Assembly (NCBI RefSeq): GCF_026250525.1
Contig: NZ_CP111043.1
Span: 4,539,001-4,603,000 of the forward strand
DNA: 64,000 bases
Reading direction: 5' to 3'
Origin: Chondrinema litorale
GTDB lineage: Bacteria > Bacteroidota > Bacteroidia > Cytophagales > Flammeovirgaceae
The first letter of the stretch is position 1, and the number at the start of each line of letters is the position of its first letter. A program made the position numbers and the translations under genes. The notes beneath the pieces were generated by a model. It was given only the letters and a program-made list of their open reading frames with translations, ran no database searches and was not told the origin of the DNA. Below are positions 35,673 to 44,428 of the stretch, one piece after another.

Positions 35673-36056
35673 ATGGAAGATTTAATCGCTATTGTAGCAA
35701 TAGTATCAACATTTGGTAGCCTCTTTGGAATAATTTATATCATTTTTATGACTAGGCATCGAGAGCGTATGGCCATGATCGAAAGTGGTGTAGAGGCAGA
35801 TTTGTTAACTTCAACAAAAAGAAGGAAAAACAAAAGAGAAGGGATGTTAAAGTATGGTATTATTGCTATTGGAGTTAGTATTGGTTTATTAATAGGGGAG
35901 TTTCTATACACTTTTACAAGAATGACAGAAGAAGTTGCCTATTTCTCTATGGTGTTTCTTTGTGGAGGAATTAGCATGCTGATATATTATAACCAAGCCA
36001 GAAAAATTGAAGCAAAAAGTAAAGCTGATGCCTTTCTTGATGATGATTTTAGTTGA
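35673..36056 (+). CDS. DUF6249 small membrane protein
   Basis: A 127-residue membrane protein with three hydrophobic segments (about 4-26, 62-78 and 88-107). The central cytoplasmic part carries the pattern MTRHRERMAMIESGVEADLL and a basic stretch (TKRRKNKRE). This matches the DUF6249 family of Bacteroidota, of unknown function; in this group such genes are often near ECF sigma factors, though here the sigma factor gene is 22 kb away. It is followed by a strong terminator and probably has its own promoter. Confidence 0.75.
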   Translation: MEDLIAIVAIVSTFGSLFGIIYIIFMTRHRERMAMIESGVEADLLTSTKRRKNKREGMLKYGIIAIGVSIGLLIGEFLYTFTRMTEEVAYFSMVFLCGGISMLIYYNQARKIEAKSKADAFLDDDFS

Positions 36057-36130
36057 ACAATCTTTAATTCAATTAATTTTATTGATGCTGTAAAAACATA
36101 ATAAAATCTTTATTTTTTGCTAAAAAACAG

Positions 36131-36159
36131 AAAGTCCTCCAAATCAGAGGACTTTTTTT
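36131..36159 (+). terminator. Rho-independent terminator after the DUF6249 gene
   Basis: A perfect nine-base stem (AAAGTCCTC at 36131-36139 with GAGGACTTT at 36147-36155), a seven-base loop and a T run to 36159. It is on the + strand, 74 bases after the stop. Confidence 0.88.
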
Positions 36160-36291
36160 AATCTTTTTAAACAAAATGGATACTGGAATTTTTATTACTT
36201 ATAAATCATTTATTATCTAGTTTCATCTTAAATGAATGTATTGTAATTTACTACAATAGAAACATCATTTTTTTAGCTGAGTAAAGTTTAC

Positions 36292-38862
36292 ATGGATAGG
36301 TTAATCAGGGTAAAAAGGAAAAAAAGCAGTTTGCTTGTAGACAGGTGGATGTGGAGATTAGCATGGAATGATGCTAGAAAAAATTTACCAAGACTTATCT
36401 GGTTTATTTCTTCAATTGTAATAGGTATAGCCGCACTGGTAGCCATTCATTCTTTTAACTACAATCTTAGAAAAGATATAGACAATCAGGCAAAAGCTCT
36501 GCTTGGGGCAGACCTAGTGCTTTACAGTGATAATGATTTTCGTGGAGAAGATTATGGTTTCTTAGATTCTTTATCTCAGGAACAAGCAAGTGATGCGCGT
36601 TTTTCTTCAATGGTAACATTTCCGCACAATGGAGAAAGCCGAATAGCACAAGTAGTAGCTGTAGAAGGTGATTATCCTTTTTATGGTGAAATGTTAACCA
36701 TACCTTCAACCGCCTTAGATAGTTTCCGGGTTAATGGAGAAGCTTTGCTAGATGATAATATGGCATTTGAGTACGAAGTCTCCACAGGAGATACACTTCA
36801 AATTGGCAAGCTTAAATTAAAAGTAGCTGGCATTGTTACCAAAATTCCCGGGAATGTGAAAATTGCTGGCACATTTGCTCCTTCCGTTTATATTCCACTA
36901 GATAGTTTAGCCGCAACCAATCTATTAGGCAAAGGCAGTAGAATTAGCTATAGAAAGTATTTTAAAAATACAGAAACTAGTAGCGCAGAAGACTTGCTTG
37001 GTAAACTTCGGGCAGTGATTAACAAAAATGGCTTGGGCTACGAGACAGTCGCATACAGAAAAGAGAGCTTGGGCAGTGGTTTCGAAAATCTGAATAGGTT
37101 TTTTAACCTTTTGGGTTTTGTTGCTTTAATTCTTGGTTCTGCTGGTGTGGCTAGTTCTGTACATATTTACAGTAAAGAAAAAATAAAAACTGTAGCTATT
37201 TTAAGATGTTTAGGTGCATCTGGCAGTGCTGGTTTTAAAGTTTTTTTTCTTCAAATTGCGATACTTGGTTTTTTAGGAAGTTTACTAGGTGCATTAGGAG
37301 GGCATTACATTCAATTACTAATTCCATTGGTATTACAAGATTTTTTACCAGTAGCATTAGAGTTTAAAGTTTCTTGGCTAGCACTTACCGAAGGCGTATT
37401 AATTGGATTTATTATTACCATGTTATTTGCTTGGTTGCCGCTAGTAAGTATTAGGTTTATACCTCCACTTGCTGTTTTAAGAAACAATGTAGAAAGTATA
37501 TCTGGCAAGGGAAGAGCTAAAATAAAGGTGATTTTTTTAATTATACTTTTTAGTTGGCTATTTGCTTTATTGCAAACCCGAGATTTTAAGATTGGTACTT
37601 ATTTTTATCTCTCATTCTTACTAAGTATTGGTCTTTTTGGTTTGGTTGGGTTTATAATCGTAACTGCCATCCGTAAATTTTTCCCATATAGAGCCCACTT
37701 TATTTTTAGGCAAAGTTTGGCAAACCTGTTCAGGCCAAATAACCAGACAATTATACTTATGTTGGTAATTGGTTTGGGTGCTTTCTTAATTTCTACCATC
37801 AGCATTGTACAAAATGGAATATTACAGCAAATCGGTAAAATTTCAGATGAAACAAAATCGAATATGGTTTTGTACGATGTACAGCCAGATCAGAAAGAAG
37901 ACGTTGTTCAGATGATAGATGATTTTGGACTTACAAAAAACAAAGAAGTACCAATTGTTTTGCTTAGGTTGCACAAAGTAAATGGGCAGTCAATTTCTGA
38001 ACTAAAGTCAGAAGATACTGAGGTAGACATACCAGATTGGTTATTGTATATGGAGCATTTGGCTACCTACAGAGAAGAATTAATTGATTCTGAAACCATT
38101 GTACAAGGTTCTTTGCTCGATAGTGTAAGAAGTAAGAATGATACTGTATTTATTTCTGTAACAGAAACCATTGCCGAACAGCTCCAATTGGAATTGGGAG
38201 ACGAAGTAATCTTTAATGTTCAAGGTCTTGCAATTCAAACTTTTATTGGAAGTATTAGAAAAGTTGAATGGCAACAGCTACATACCAATTTTGCATTTTT
38301 ATTTCCAGTTGGCGTGTTGGAAGAAACACCACATTTTTATGCGTTGCTTTTACATGCACCATCAACCTTTATTAATGCTAGGTTTAAACAAAGATTAGCC
38401 GAAAAAGCGCCAAATATATCTACGGTCGATCTGTCTCTCATGCTTAGAACTTTAGACGAAGTGATGAACAAAGTCGCATTTGCACTCAAGTTTATGGCGA
38501 TGTTTTGTATAGTAACTGGACTTATGGTATTGGCAGGATCAGTAGTAAATAGCAAGTTTATGAAGATAAAAGAAAATACTTTGCTGCGAACCATTGGAGC
38601 CTTGCAAAAGCAGTTATTGAGCATTGCTATACTAGAATATGCCTATCTTGGTTTCTTTGCTGGAATTAGTGGTATTTTATTATCGTTACTGGCAAGCTGG
38701 GCACTCACTATTTATTTTTTAGATTTAGTTTTTATTCCGGTTGTGCCTGAATTGCTTATAATTCTATTTACTATAATTTGTTTAACAGTTTTAGTTGGCA
38801 GTTTAAATTTACGAGAAATTCTGAAACGATCTCCATTAGAGGTTTTGCGAAAAGATTTTTAA
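36292..38862 (+). CDS. YbbP-like ABC transporter permease (FtsX/MacB superfamily)
   Basis: An 856-residue permease with an N-terminal membrane segment (about 35-55), an extracytoplasmic MacB-like domain containing LLGADLVLYSD, and two blocks of three to four membrane helices: about 265-385 (with EKIKTVAILRCLGASGSAGFKVFF in the coupling helix region) and 730-850 (LLRTIGALQKQLLSIA and RSPLEVLRKDF). This two-block layout and the LL-ADL motif are those of YbbP, which works with the ATPase YbbA in exporting lipid-like or lipoprotein-like substrates. No ATPase gene is adjacent. The ATG at 36292 precedes a basic cluster; a start at 36346 is also possible. Confidence 0.86.
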   Translation: MDRLIRVKRKKSSLLVDRWMWRLAWNDARKNLPRLIWFISSIVIGIAALVAIHSFNYNLRKDIDNQAKALLGADLVLYSDNDFRGEDYGFLDSLSQEQASDARFSSMVTFPHNGESRIAQVVAVEGDYPFYGEMLTIPSTALDSFRVNGEALLDDNMAFEYEVSTGDTLQIGKLKLKVAGIVTKIPGNVKIAGTFAPSVYIPLDSLAATNLLGKGSRISYRKYFKNTETSSAEDLLGKLRAVINKNGLGYETVAYRKESLGSGFENLNRFFNLLGFVALILGSAGVASSVHIYSKEKIKTVAILRCLGASGSAGFKVFFLQIAILGFLGSLLGALGGHYIQLLIPLVLQDFLPVALEFKVSWLALTEGVLIGFIITMLFAWLPLVSIRFIPPLAVLRNNVESISGKGRAKIKVIFLIILFSWLFALLQTRDFKIGTYFYLSFLLSIGLFGLVGFIIVTAIRKFFPYRAHFIFRQSLANLFRPNNQTIILMLVIGLGAFLISTISIVQNGILQQIGKISDETKSNMVLYDVQPDQKEDVVQMIDDFGLTKNKEVPIVLLRLHKVNGQSISELKSEDTEVDIPDWLLYMEHLATYREELIDSETIVQGSLLDSVRSKNDTVFISVTETIAEQLQLELGDEVIFNVQGLAIQTFIGSIRKVEWQQLHTNFAFLFPVGVLEETPHFYALLLHAPSTFINARFKQRLAEKAPNISTVDLSLMLRTLDEVMNKVAFALKFMAMFCIVTGLMVLAGSVVNSKFMKIKENTLLRTIGALQKQLLSIAILEYAYLGFFAGISGILLSLLASWALTIYFLDLVFIPVVPELLIILFTIICLTVLVGSLNLREILKRSPLEVLRKDF

Positions 38863-39274
38863 GCTAGAACAATGAGTCAGACTAAGCCCATGTATTGATA
38901 AAACTGTATAGAAGAGCTGCTTGTGGAGAAGACTTTTTTAGTAATAATATTCTAACTTGGTTAACAGATGAAATTATTGAACATGTAAATGTGTTAGATT
39001 GTAAAATATGTAGAGATTCTAGGAAAAATAAAACAAAATGTTCTAATTATTACAATTAATATAAGACGAATAGATGAAAATACTTATTTTAAACCACTAA
39101 ATTATAAGGCTTTTTCAATTTGCTAAATACCATAATTTGGTTTTGAAATTGTAAATTTTTAAATATTTGCCATACCTTAGAGGCAAAAAGCTTTCAGCCC
39201 TGATTTTTAATGTTTCATTTTGAAGAATATGAAAATAAAATATCAGATTTTTATATCTATGAAATAATTACATA
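38863..39274. other. Intergenic region without a gene (412 bases)
   Basis: I find no coding frame or RNA gene here. The stretch is A/T rich, and a weak dyad (TTTCAT at 39213-39218 and ATGAAA at 39229-39234) precedes the GTG start of the kinase gene. It presumably holds the end of the permease transcript and the kinase promoter; no clear terminator or TAnnTTTG box is seen. Confidence 0.6.
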
Positions 39275-41461
39275 GTGCTTCGACGATCGCTAATTTTACT
39301 ATTTTTACTCACTTTCACTCAATTAAAGGCAGCAAAATTCTTCAATCAGGAAGATAATGGTGCTTCTTTAACTGATATACAAACTCGTGAAGTTGATTCA
39401 TTAAACCTGCTCTCAAAAAAATATAAAATTTATAATAAAGACTCTTCACTTTATTTTGCTAAAAATGCCTTAAAAATTGCTATTTCAATAGAATATATTA
39501 ATGGATTAATTAGTGCGCAACACAACATTGGGGAGTATTATCTAGACGATGGAAATTACGATAGTGCACTGTTGATATTCGAAGCGGCTGATAAAAATGC
39601 TAAAAAATATAGGTTAGAGTACCTAGACTGCCTATCTCAGAGTAAAACTGCCATAGTTTATTACTTTATCGGTGAGTACGAAAAATCACTTGACATTCTA
39701 CTTTCTGAAGAGATTAACAATGTATTGCAGCGTGAAAATAAAACTGAATATGCCAATATTCAGAACATGGTTAGCTATATATACTCAAAGAGAGGTGAAC
39801 TAAAAAAATCTTTGATTTACAGATACCGGGCATTAAATACAAGATTAGAAATTGGTGATAAAAATGAGATTGCCAAGTCTTATAATGCTTTTGGGATTTT
39901 TTACGAGCAACAGGGGAATTACTATAAAGCATTACAATACTATATAGACTCTTACAGAACTAGTAAAGAAATAAATAACTCAAAAGGAGTGGGGATATCT
40001 TTACATAATATAGCGAGTATTTATTATAACCTAGGTAATTACGAAAAAGCACTAAGTTATCACAAGGAGGCTCTTTCTATTAAGGAAAAACTTGGCAGCC
40101 ACAAAGAAATAGGTATATCTATTAAAAACATGGGTTTGGTGTATGGTGCTTTAAATAAGTATGATACTGCAATTAATTTCTTAAATCAAGGCTTAAAAAT
40201 CTTTGGAAAAGGAGATAACAAATCTCTATATGGTGAAACACTTTACGATCTGGGAAAAGTCTATTTTAATGAAGGGAAATATGATAGTACATTGTATTAC
40301 TGGAAACAAACCGAGAAGTTGGCTTCAGATATTAATAACAATACACTTTTGCTTCAAACTTACGAAGGCCTTACCAATCTTTGTATAGAAACAAACAACG
40401 ATGAGGATCTTATAAGATATTTTAAGAAATATAAAGCGATTAAAGACTCACTCGATTTAACAGCTACATCTAGCGAAATTCTTGAATTACAAGCTCGCTT
40501 CGAAGAAGAAAATTTTCAAGGTAAGATTGATGAGGTTGAGTTAGAAAAAAGGAAAAAAGAACAAGAACTAGCAGATATTGAAAAACAACGATTTTACCTC
40601 GTGTTGCTAGTTGGAATGGCATTTATCTCTATTATTTTCATCTATTTATTTTATAAACGAAGTAGGGTTGCCTCAGAAAAACTCCAACTTCAGAATCAAA
40701 TAATAAATAACCAGAATGACCATCTGAAAAAACTTAACAACAAGCTAGAGCAATCTAAAGAAGAGTTAGAAAAAATTAATGCTACAAAGGATAAGCTTTT
40801 TGCTATTATTTCTCATGATGCAAGAAGTCCTTTAAATTCTCTTAATGGCATGTTGCAACTAGTTGTAGATCAGGTTGACTTACTGGGAAAAGATGAGATT
40901 AAAAGTATATTTCAGAAACTGAAAACAAGGGTTGATACAGTAGATAATTTCTTAAATCACTTGCTTGAATGGGCAAGATTGCAAAATGAAGATATTAACA
41001 TTAAACCTGTTGTGTTTTCGATTAAAGAAAAAGTACAAGAAGTTGTCGATTTGTATAAACCTCAAGCAGGCAAAAAGAACATCAACCTGTTGCATAATAT
41101 AGACCTTGACATTCAAGTATTTTACGATCCTAATATGCTTGATTTTATTGTGCGAAACTTTATCGCAAATGCCATTAAATTTACTTACGAAAATGGTACT
41201 ATCTTGCTATCTGTTACTCAAAAAGAATCTTACTTAGAGTTGAATGTGCAAGATAATGGAATTGGCATGTCTGAGGCTGAGCTTAAATCTTTGTTCGATT
41301 TGAAAGCGCAGGTTTCGAAGAAAGGAACATTTAGTGAAAAAGGAACTGGCCTTGGTCTTATCCTATGTAAAGAATTTATAGAAAAGAATAATGGAAAACT
41401 TTTCGTTTCAAGTACACCAGAAAACGGAACAGTGTTTTCATTTACAATTCCATATGCATAA
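39275..41461 (+). CDS. Tetratricopeptide repeat sensor histidine kinase
   Basis: A 728-residue hybrid of a signal peptide (MLRRSLILLFLLTF, cleavage near 20), about eight TPR units (about 45-400) outside the cytoplasm, a membrane segment (about 444-463), a coiled coil and a cytoplasmic kinase. H514 in SHDARSPLNSL is the phosphoacceptor. The kinase domain has the N box NFIANAIKFTYENG, the G1 box QDNGIGMS and the G2 box GTGLGL. No response regulator gene is adjacent, so its partner is elsewhere. The start is GTG, since no upstream ATG in frame precedes the leader. Confidence 0.92.
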   Translation: MLRRSLILLFLLTFTQLKAAKFFNQEDNGASLTDIQTREVDSLNLLSKKYKIYNKDSSLYFAKNALKIAISIEYINGLISAQHNIGEYYLDDGNYDSALLIFEAADKNAKKYRLEYLDCLSQSKTAIVYYFIGEYEKSLDILLSEEINNVLQRENKTEYANIQNMVSYIYSKRGELKKSLIYRYRALNTRLEIGDKNEIAKSYNAFGIFYEQQGNYYKALQYYIDSYRTSKEINNSKGVGISLHNIASIYYNLGNYEKALSYHKEALSIKEKLGSHKEIGISIKNMGLVYGALNKYDTAINFLNQGLKIFGKGDNKSLYGETLYDLGKVYFNEGKYDSTLYYWKQTEKLASDINNNTLLLQTYEGLTNLCIETNNDEDLIRYFKKYKAIKDSLDLTATSSEILELQARFEEENFQGKIDEVELEKRKKEQELADIEKQRFYLVLLVGMAFISIIFIYLFYKRSRVASEKLQLQNQIINNQNDHLKKLNNKLEQSKEELEKINATKDKLFAIISHDARSPLNSLNGMLQLVVDQVDLLGKDEIKSIFQKLKTRVDTVDNFLNHLLEWARLQNEDINIKPVVFSIKEKVQEVVDLYKPQAGKKNINLLHNIDLDIQVFYDPNMLDFIVRNFIANAIKFTYENGTILLSVTQKESYLELNVQDNGIGMSEAELKSLFDLKAQVSKKGTFSEKGTGLGLILCKEFIEKNNGKLFVSSTPENGTVFSFTIPYA

Positions 41462-41498
41462 AAAAAGGGATCTAAGATTGTTTCTTAAATCCCTTTTT
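41462..41498. terminator. Bidirectional terminator between the kinase and ankyrin genes
   Basis: AAAAAGGGAT (41462-41471) and ATCCCTTTTT (41489-41498) pair, extended inside by TAAG/CTTA after a single mismatch. Its A and T tails serve both directions. Confidence 0.87.
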
Positions 41499-41504
41499 CA
41501 TTAA

Positions 41505-41981
41505 TTATAAACCGAATAGTTTTACCATTCCCGGATGTCCCTGCATTTTTGCATGATTCTCAGGTGACATACCTCTTTGGTCTTTTATATCTTTTTTAGC
41601 TCCTTTTTCTAAAAGCATTTCAGCTATTTTAACTTGGCCAAAAGTAGCGGCAAATGTAAGGGCTGTAGCTCCTTGAAAATTTTGCTTATTTACATCAGCT
41701 CCTGCTTCAATTAGTTTTTGACCAATACTGGTGTATCCTTTAAAACAAACACCCATTAAAGGAGTGTTTCCAGATGCATCGGGTTGGTCTGCATCAGCTC
41801 CTGATTTAAGTAAAAATTCAGTTGCTTCTTCCTGACCGTTGTAAACAGCAAGCATCAATGGTGAAAAGCCCTTGGCATCTTGCACTTTTACTGCTTCTGG
41901 AAATGCATTTAATATAATTTTAATTTTATCTATATCTCCTGTTCTGCATGCGTCATAAATATCAGATAATTGTGTGCTCAC
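41505..41981 (-). CDS. Ankyrin repeat protein, last gene of the hemA-hemH operon
   Basis: A 158-residue protein made almost entirely of ankyrin repeats (four to five, with the pattern GFSPLMLAVYNGQEEATEFLLKSGAD). It has no signal peptide and no catalytic domain, so it probably binds another protein in the cytosol. Its start overlaps hemH by 20 bases, implying coupled translation. In Pseudomonas an ankyrin protein (AnkB) next to catalase supports catalase activity in the periplasm; here catalase is the next unit upstream, but this protein lacks a leader. The role in heme or catalase assembly is inference. Confidence 0.82.
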   Translation of the reverse strand: MSTQLSDIYDACRTGDIDKIKIILNAFPEAVKVQDAKGFSPLMLAVYNGQEEATEFLLKSGADADQPDASGNTPLMGVCFKGYTSIGQKLIEAGADVNKQNFQGATALTFAATFGQVKIAEMLLEKGAKKDIKDQRGMSPENHAKMQGHPGMVKLFGL

Positions 41982-43044
41982 TTTTTTTAATATTTAAGTT
42001 TTCAGAATTTTGAGTTTTTGGTAGTAGATCAGAAATGATTTGATAAACAGCTTCTGCCCATTTGTCTTCAGCGTTTAAGCTCAAAGTATAGTTAAAAGTT
42101 GTTCCACCATGTTCTTCAAATAGTTCTTTGTATTGTTCCCCAATTTCCAGTGTAGTTTCTAAACAGTCGGCTACAAATGATGGTGAAATCACCAGTAGGT
42201 TTTTAATGCCTTTCTTAGCTAGTTCTTCAATTGTGGCGTCTGTATATGGTTTTATCCATGGGTCTTTACCCAGTCTACTTTGGAAAGAGGTAGTATATTT
42301 TGTAATTGGTAAACCAGCTCCTTCGGCAATTAAATTACTTGTTTGGAAACAAGATGATCTGTAACAAAAACTGTTTTCGGTATCTCCTTTACTACAAGTA
42401 CAGTCAGGTCTTTTACAGTAAGGTACAGTTCCTTGATTCATATTGTCCAGATGTCTTTCTGGTATGCCATGGTAGCTAAATAATACATGGTCAGGCTTAT
42501 GCTTTTCTACATCGTTTTTAAGCTTTTCAGCAAAACAACTGATGTATCTTGAATCTTCGTGGTAACTATTTAAAAATTGAATATCTGGAATTACATTCCA
42601 CTTTGATACTAAATCCATTACTTTCTCCGCAACCGAACCAGTTGTAGCTGAAGCATATTGAGGGAAAAGTGGAAAAACAATAATGTGATTAACTCCTTGT
42701 CTTCTTAAATTATCGAGTCCAGATTCAATCGAAGGACTTTGATACCTCATTGCTAATTCTACAGGAATATCATCACCGAATTTTTCAGACACCTTTTTTC
42801 TTAGTTCTTTGCCATAAACTAATAGAGGAGAACCGTTTTCTAACCACAGTTTTTTGTATTCTTTAGAAACCTTGCCAGAGCGAAAAGGCACAATAATTAC
42901 TTTAACTAAAAATAGTCGCATTAGGTAGGATACATCGATCACCCTTCCATCCATCAAAAATTCATTAAGATATTTTGCAACATCCTTTTTCTCATAAGAA
43001 TCTGGTGTACCCAGATTGACCATTAATACTCCCGTTTTTTTCAT
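41962..43044 (-). CDS. hemH: Ferrochelatase with an internal cysteine cluster
   Basis: A 360-residue ferrochelatase that inserts iron into protoporphyrin IX at the end of heme synthesis. SYHGIPERHL with the essential H192, and SPSFVADCLETTLEI with the catalytic glutamate, are clear. Between H192 and the next helix five cysteines occur (C210, C215, C217, C227, C232), a placement used by a known class of ferrochelatases with an internal [2Fe-2S] cluster instead of the C-terminal one of animals. The tail is polar and lacks cysteines. It begins one base after hemA stops and overlaps the ankyrin gene by 20 bases. Confidence 0.93.
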   Translation of the reverse strand: MKKTGVLMVNLGTPDSYEKKDVAKYLNEFLMDGRVIDVSYLMRLFLVKVIIVPFRSGKVSKEYKKLWLENGSPLLVYGKELRKKVSEKFGDDIPVELAMRYQSPSIESGLDNLRRQGVNHIIVFPLFPQYASATTGSVAEKVMDLVSKWNVIPDIQFLNSYHEDSRYISCFAEKLKNDVEKHKPDHVLFSYHGIPERHLDNMNQGTVPYCKRPDCTCSKGDTENSFCYRSSCFQTSNLIAEGAGLPITKYTTSFQSRLGKDPWIKPYTDATIEELAKKGIKNLLVISPSFVADCLETTLEIGEQYKELFEEHGGTTFNYTLSLNAEDKWAEAVYQIISDLLPKTQNSENLNIKKSEHTII

Positions 43045-43045
43045 T

Positions 43046-44296
43046 TTAGATAAAAGCTTTTTCTAATATATCTATGTGTTGTAAAATTGTGTTTTCATTT
43101 TCGCTTTTTTGCAATGCAATAGCAGGTTTTTTTAACATTTTTTTGCTGATACTTGTTACAAGATTTTTAATTTCCTCTTCACTTAGCTTAATCGGGAGGT
43201 TTTTTTGTAGTTCTTCGCTTATTAATTTATCGGTTTCATCCTTGTATGCTTTTAGAAATTGACGCAATGGCATTTTTTTAAACCAATTGTCAAAATCTAT
43301 CATTTCTTGCTCTATAATGCTTTTTACAGATGCAAAAGCTTCTTTTTGTTTAGACTGGTTTTGAACCAAACTTTCGGTAATCTGATCTAAATTATAAAGA
43401 TAAATGTGATTTAGTTTACCAAGTTTGCTATCGATGCTAAGTGTAGCAGATAAGTCAATCAATACTTTTTGATTTGTTTTACTTGCTTGAGTTGTATGAA
43501 TAAAACTTTTTGTTTCTCCAATACAACTAATTACTGCATCGAACTGGTTCAGCTCATTCTTTGCTGTTTTTTGCCAATTATAATTGCTAAGATCAAATCT
43601 TTCTGCAAGTTCTGTTGCTTTACTCTCTGTGCGATTGGTAATGAAAACTTCTTTAAAGTCGAATTTTTTTGAGTATAAAGCAACTTCTTTAGCAATTTCT
43701 CCTGCACCTATTATTAATAGCTTTTTACTATTTAGAGTAGGTTTACCAAATTTGATTTCTATTAATTTTAATGCTTTGTAAGCTGTAGAGTTTGTGCCTT
43801 TTCTAAAACCAGTTTCGTTTATAATTTTTTTATGCGCCTTAAATACAGCTTGTAACGATCTTTCTAAAATAGAACCCTGATTTTTGTTTGCCAAAGAATG
43901 CTTATAAGCATCTTTAATTTGTGAGATAATCTGGGCATCGCCAATTACAGCAGAACGAAGACCAGTAGAAACCTGCAGCAAGTATTTTAAGGTATGTAAT
44001 GTATGGTTGCTTAAACTAAATAAGCTACTTACTGTTTTTAATTGGTTTTCTACTGGCACATATTTTTCAATTATAAAATCTCTTATTTGTTCTGCACTTG
44101 TTCGATGAGCTTCAAAATAGAATTCTGTTCGGTTACATGTAGAAAGTCCTAATACTCCATTTACATCATCAAACTCTTTAAGTATTTGTTGTTTTAGTTT
44201 AGTAATATCATCAGCAGTGAATACAAAGTTTTGCCTTTGCTCAATGCTTGCGGTTTCGTGATTTATAGAGATATATTTGAGTGCTAAATCGGTCAT
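43046..44296 (-). CDS. hemA: Glutamyl-tRNA reductase
   Basis: A 416-residue HemA that reduces glutamyl-tRNA to glutamate-1-semialdehyde, the first committed step of C5-type tetrapyrrole synthesis. The catalytic cysteine is C54 in LSTCNRTEFYFE. The NADPH-binding domain has LLIIGAGEIAKEVA (about residue 192), and the C-terminal dimerisation helix is present. It opens the hemA-hemH-ankyrin operon. It presumably serves the nearby catalase, whose cofactor is heme, but that is by proximity. The upstream 132 bases hold the katA stem-loop. Confidence 0.94.
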   Translation of the reverse strand: MTDLALKYISINHETASIEQRQNFVFTADDITKLKQQILKEFDDVNGVLGLSTCNRTEFYFEAHRTSAEQIRDFIIEKYVPVENQLKTVSSLFSLSNHTLHTLKYLLQVSTGLRSAVIGDAQIISQIKDAYKHSLANKNQGSILERSLQAVFKAHKKIINETGFRKGTNSTAYKALKLIEIKFGKPTLNSKKLLIIGAGEIAKEVALYSKKFDFKEVFITNRTESKATELAERFDLSNYNWQKTAKNELNQFDAVISCIGETKSFIHTTQASKTNQKVLIDLSATLSIDSKLGKLNHIYLYNLDQITESLVQNQSKQKEAFASVKSIIEQEMIDFDNWFKKMPLRQFLKAYKDETDKLISEELQKNLPIKLSEEEIKNLVTSISKKMLKKPAIALQKSENENTILQHIDILEKAFI

Positions 44297-44360
44297 TTGC
44301 TTGTGTAATTCAATCGACTTTGCTTGGTAAGTAATTTTTAGCTTGCTTTAAGTTGCTTTA

Positions 44361-44396
44361 ATTAATTACCTCTCCAATTACAGAGAGGTAATTAAT
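44361..44396 (-). terminator. Stem-loop between katA and hemA
   Basis: A perfect 14-base stem (ATTAATTACCTCTC at 44361-44374 with GAGAGGTAATTAAT at 44383-44396) with an eight-base loop. It sits 32 bases past the katA stop. The T run on the minus strand is poor, so it may stabilise the 3' end of the RNA rather than act only as a terminator. Confidence 0.65.
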
Positions 44397-44428
44397 CTTA
44401 TTGTTTTTGATCTATTTATTCAAATTAA

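Noticed and set aside
44361..44396. Possible small RNA or attenuator from the long stem near katA
   Set aside because: It lacks a promoter or a second structure, and its position fits a 3' end stem-loop.
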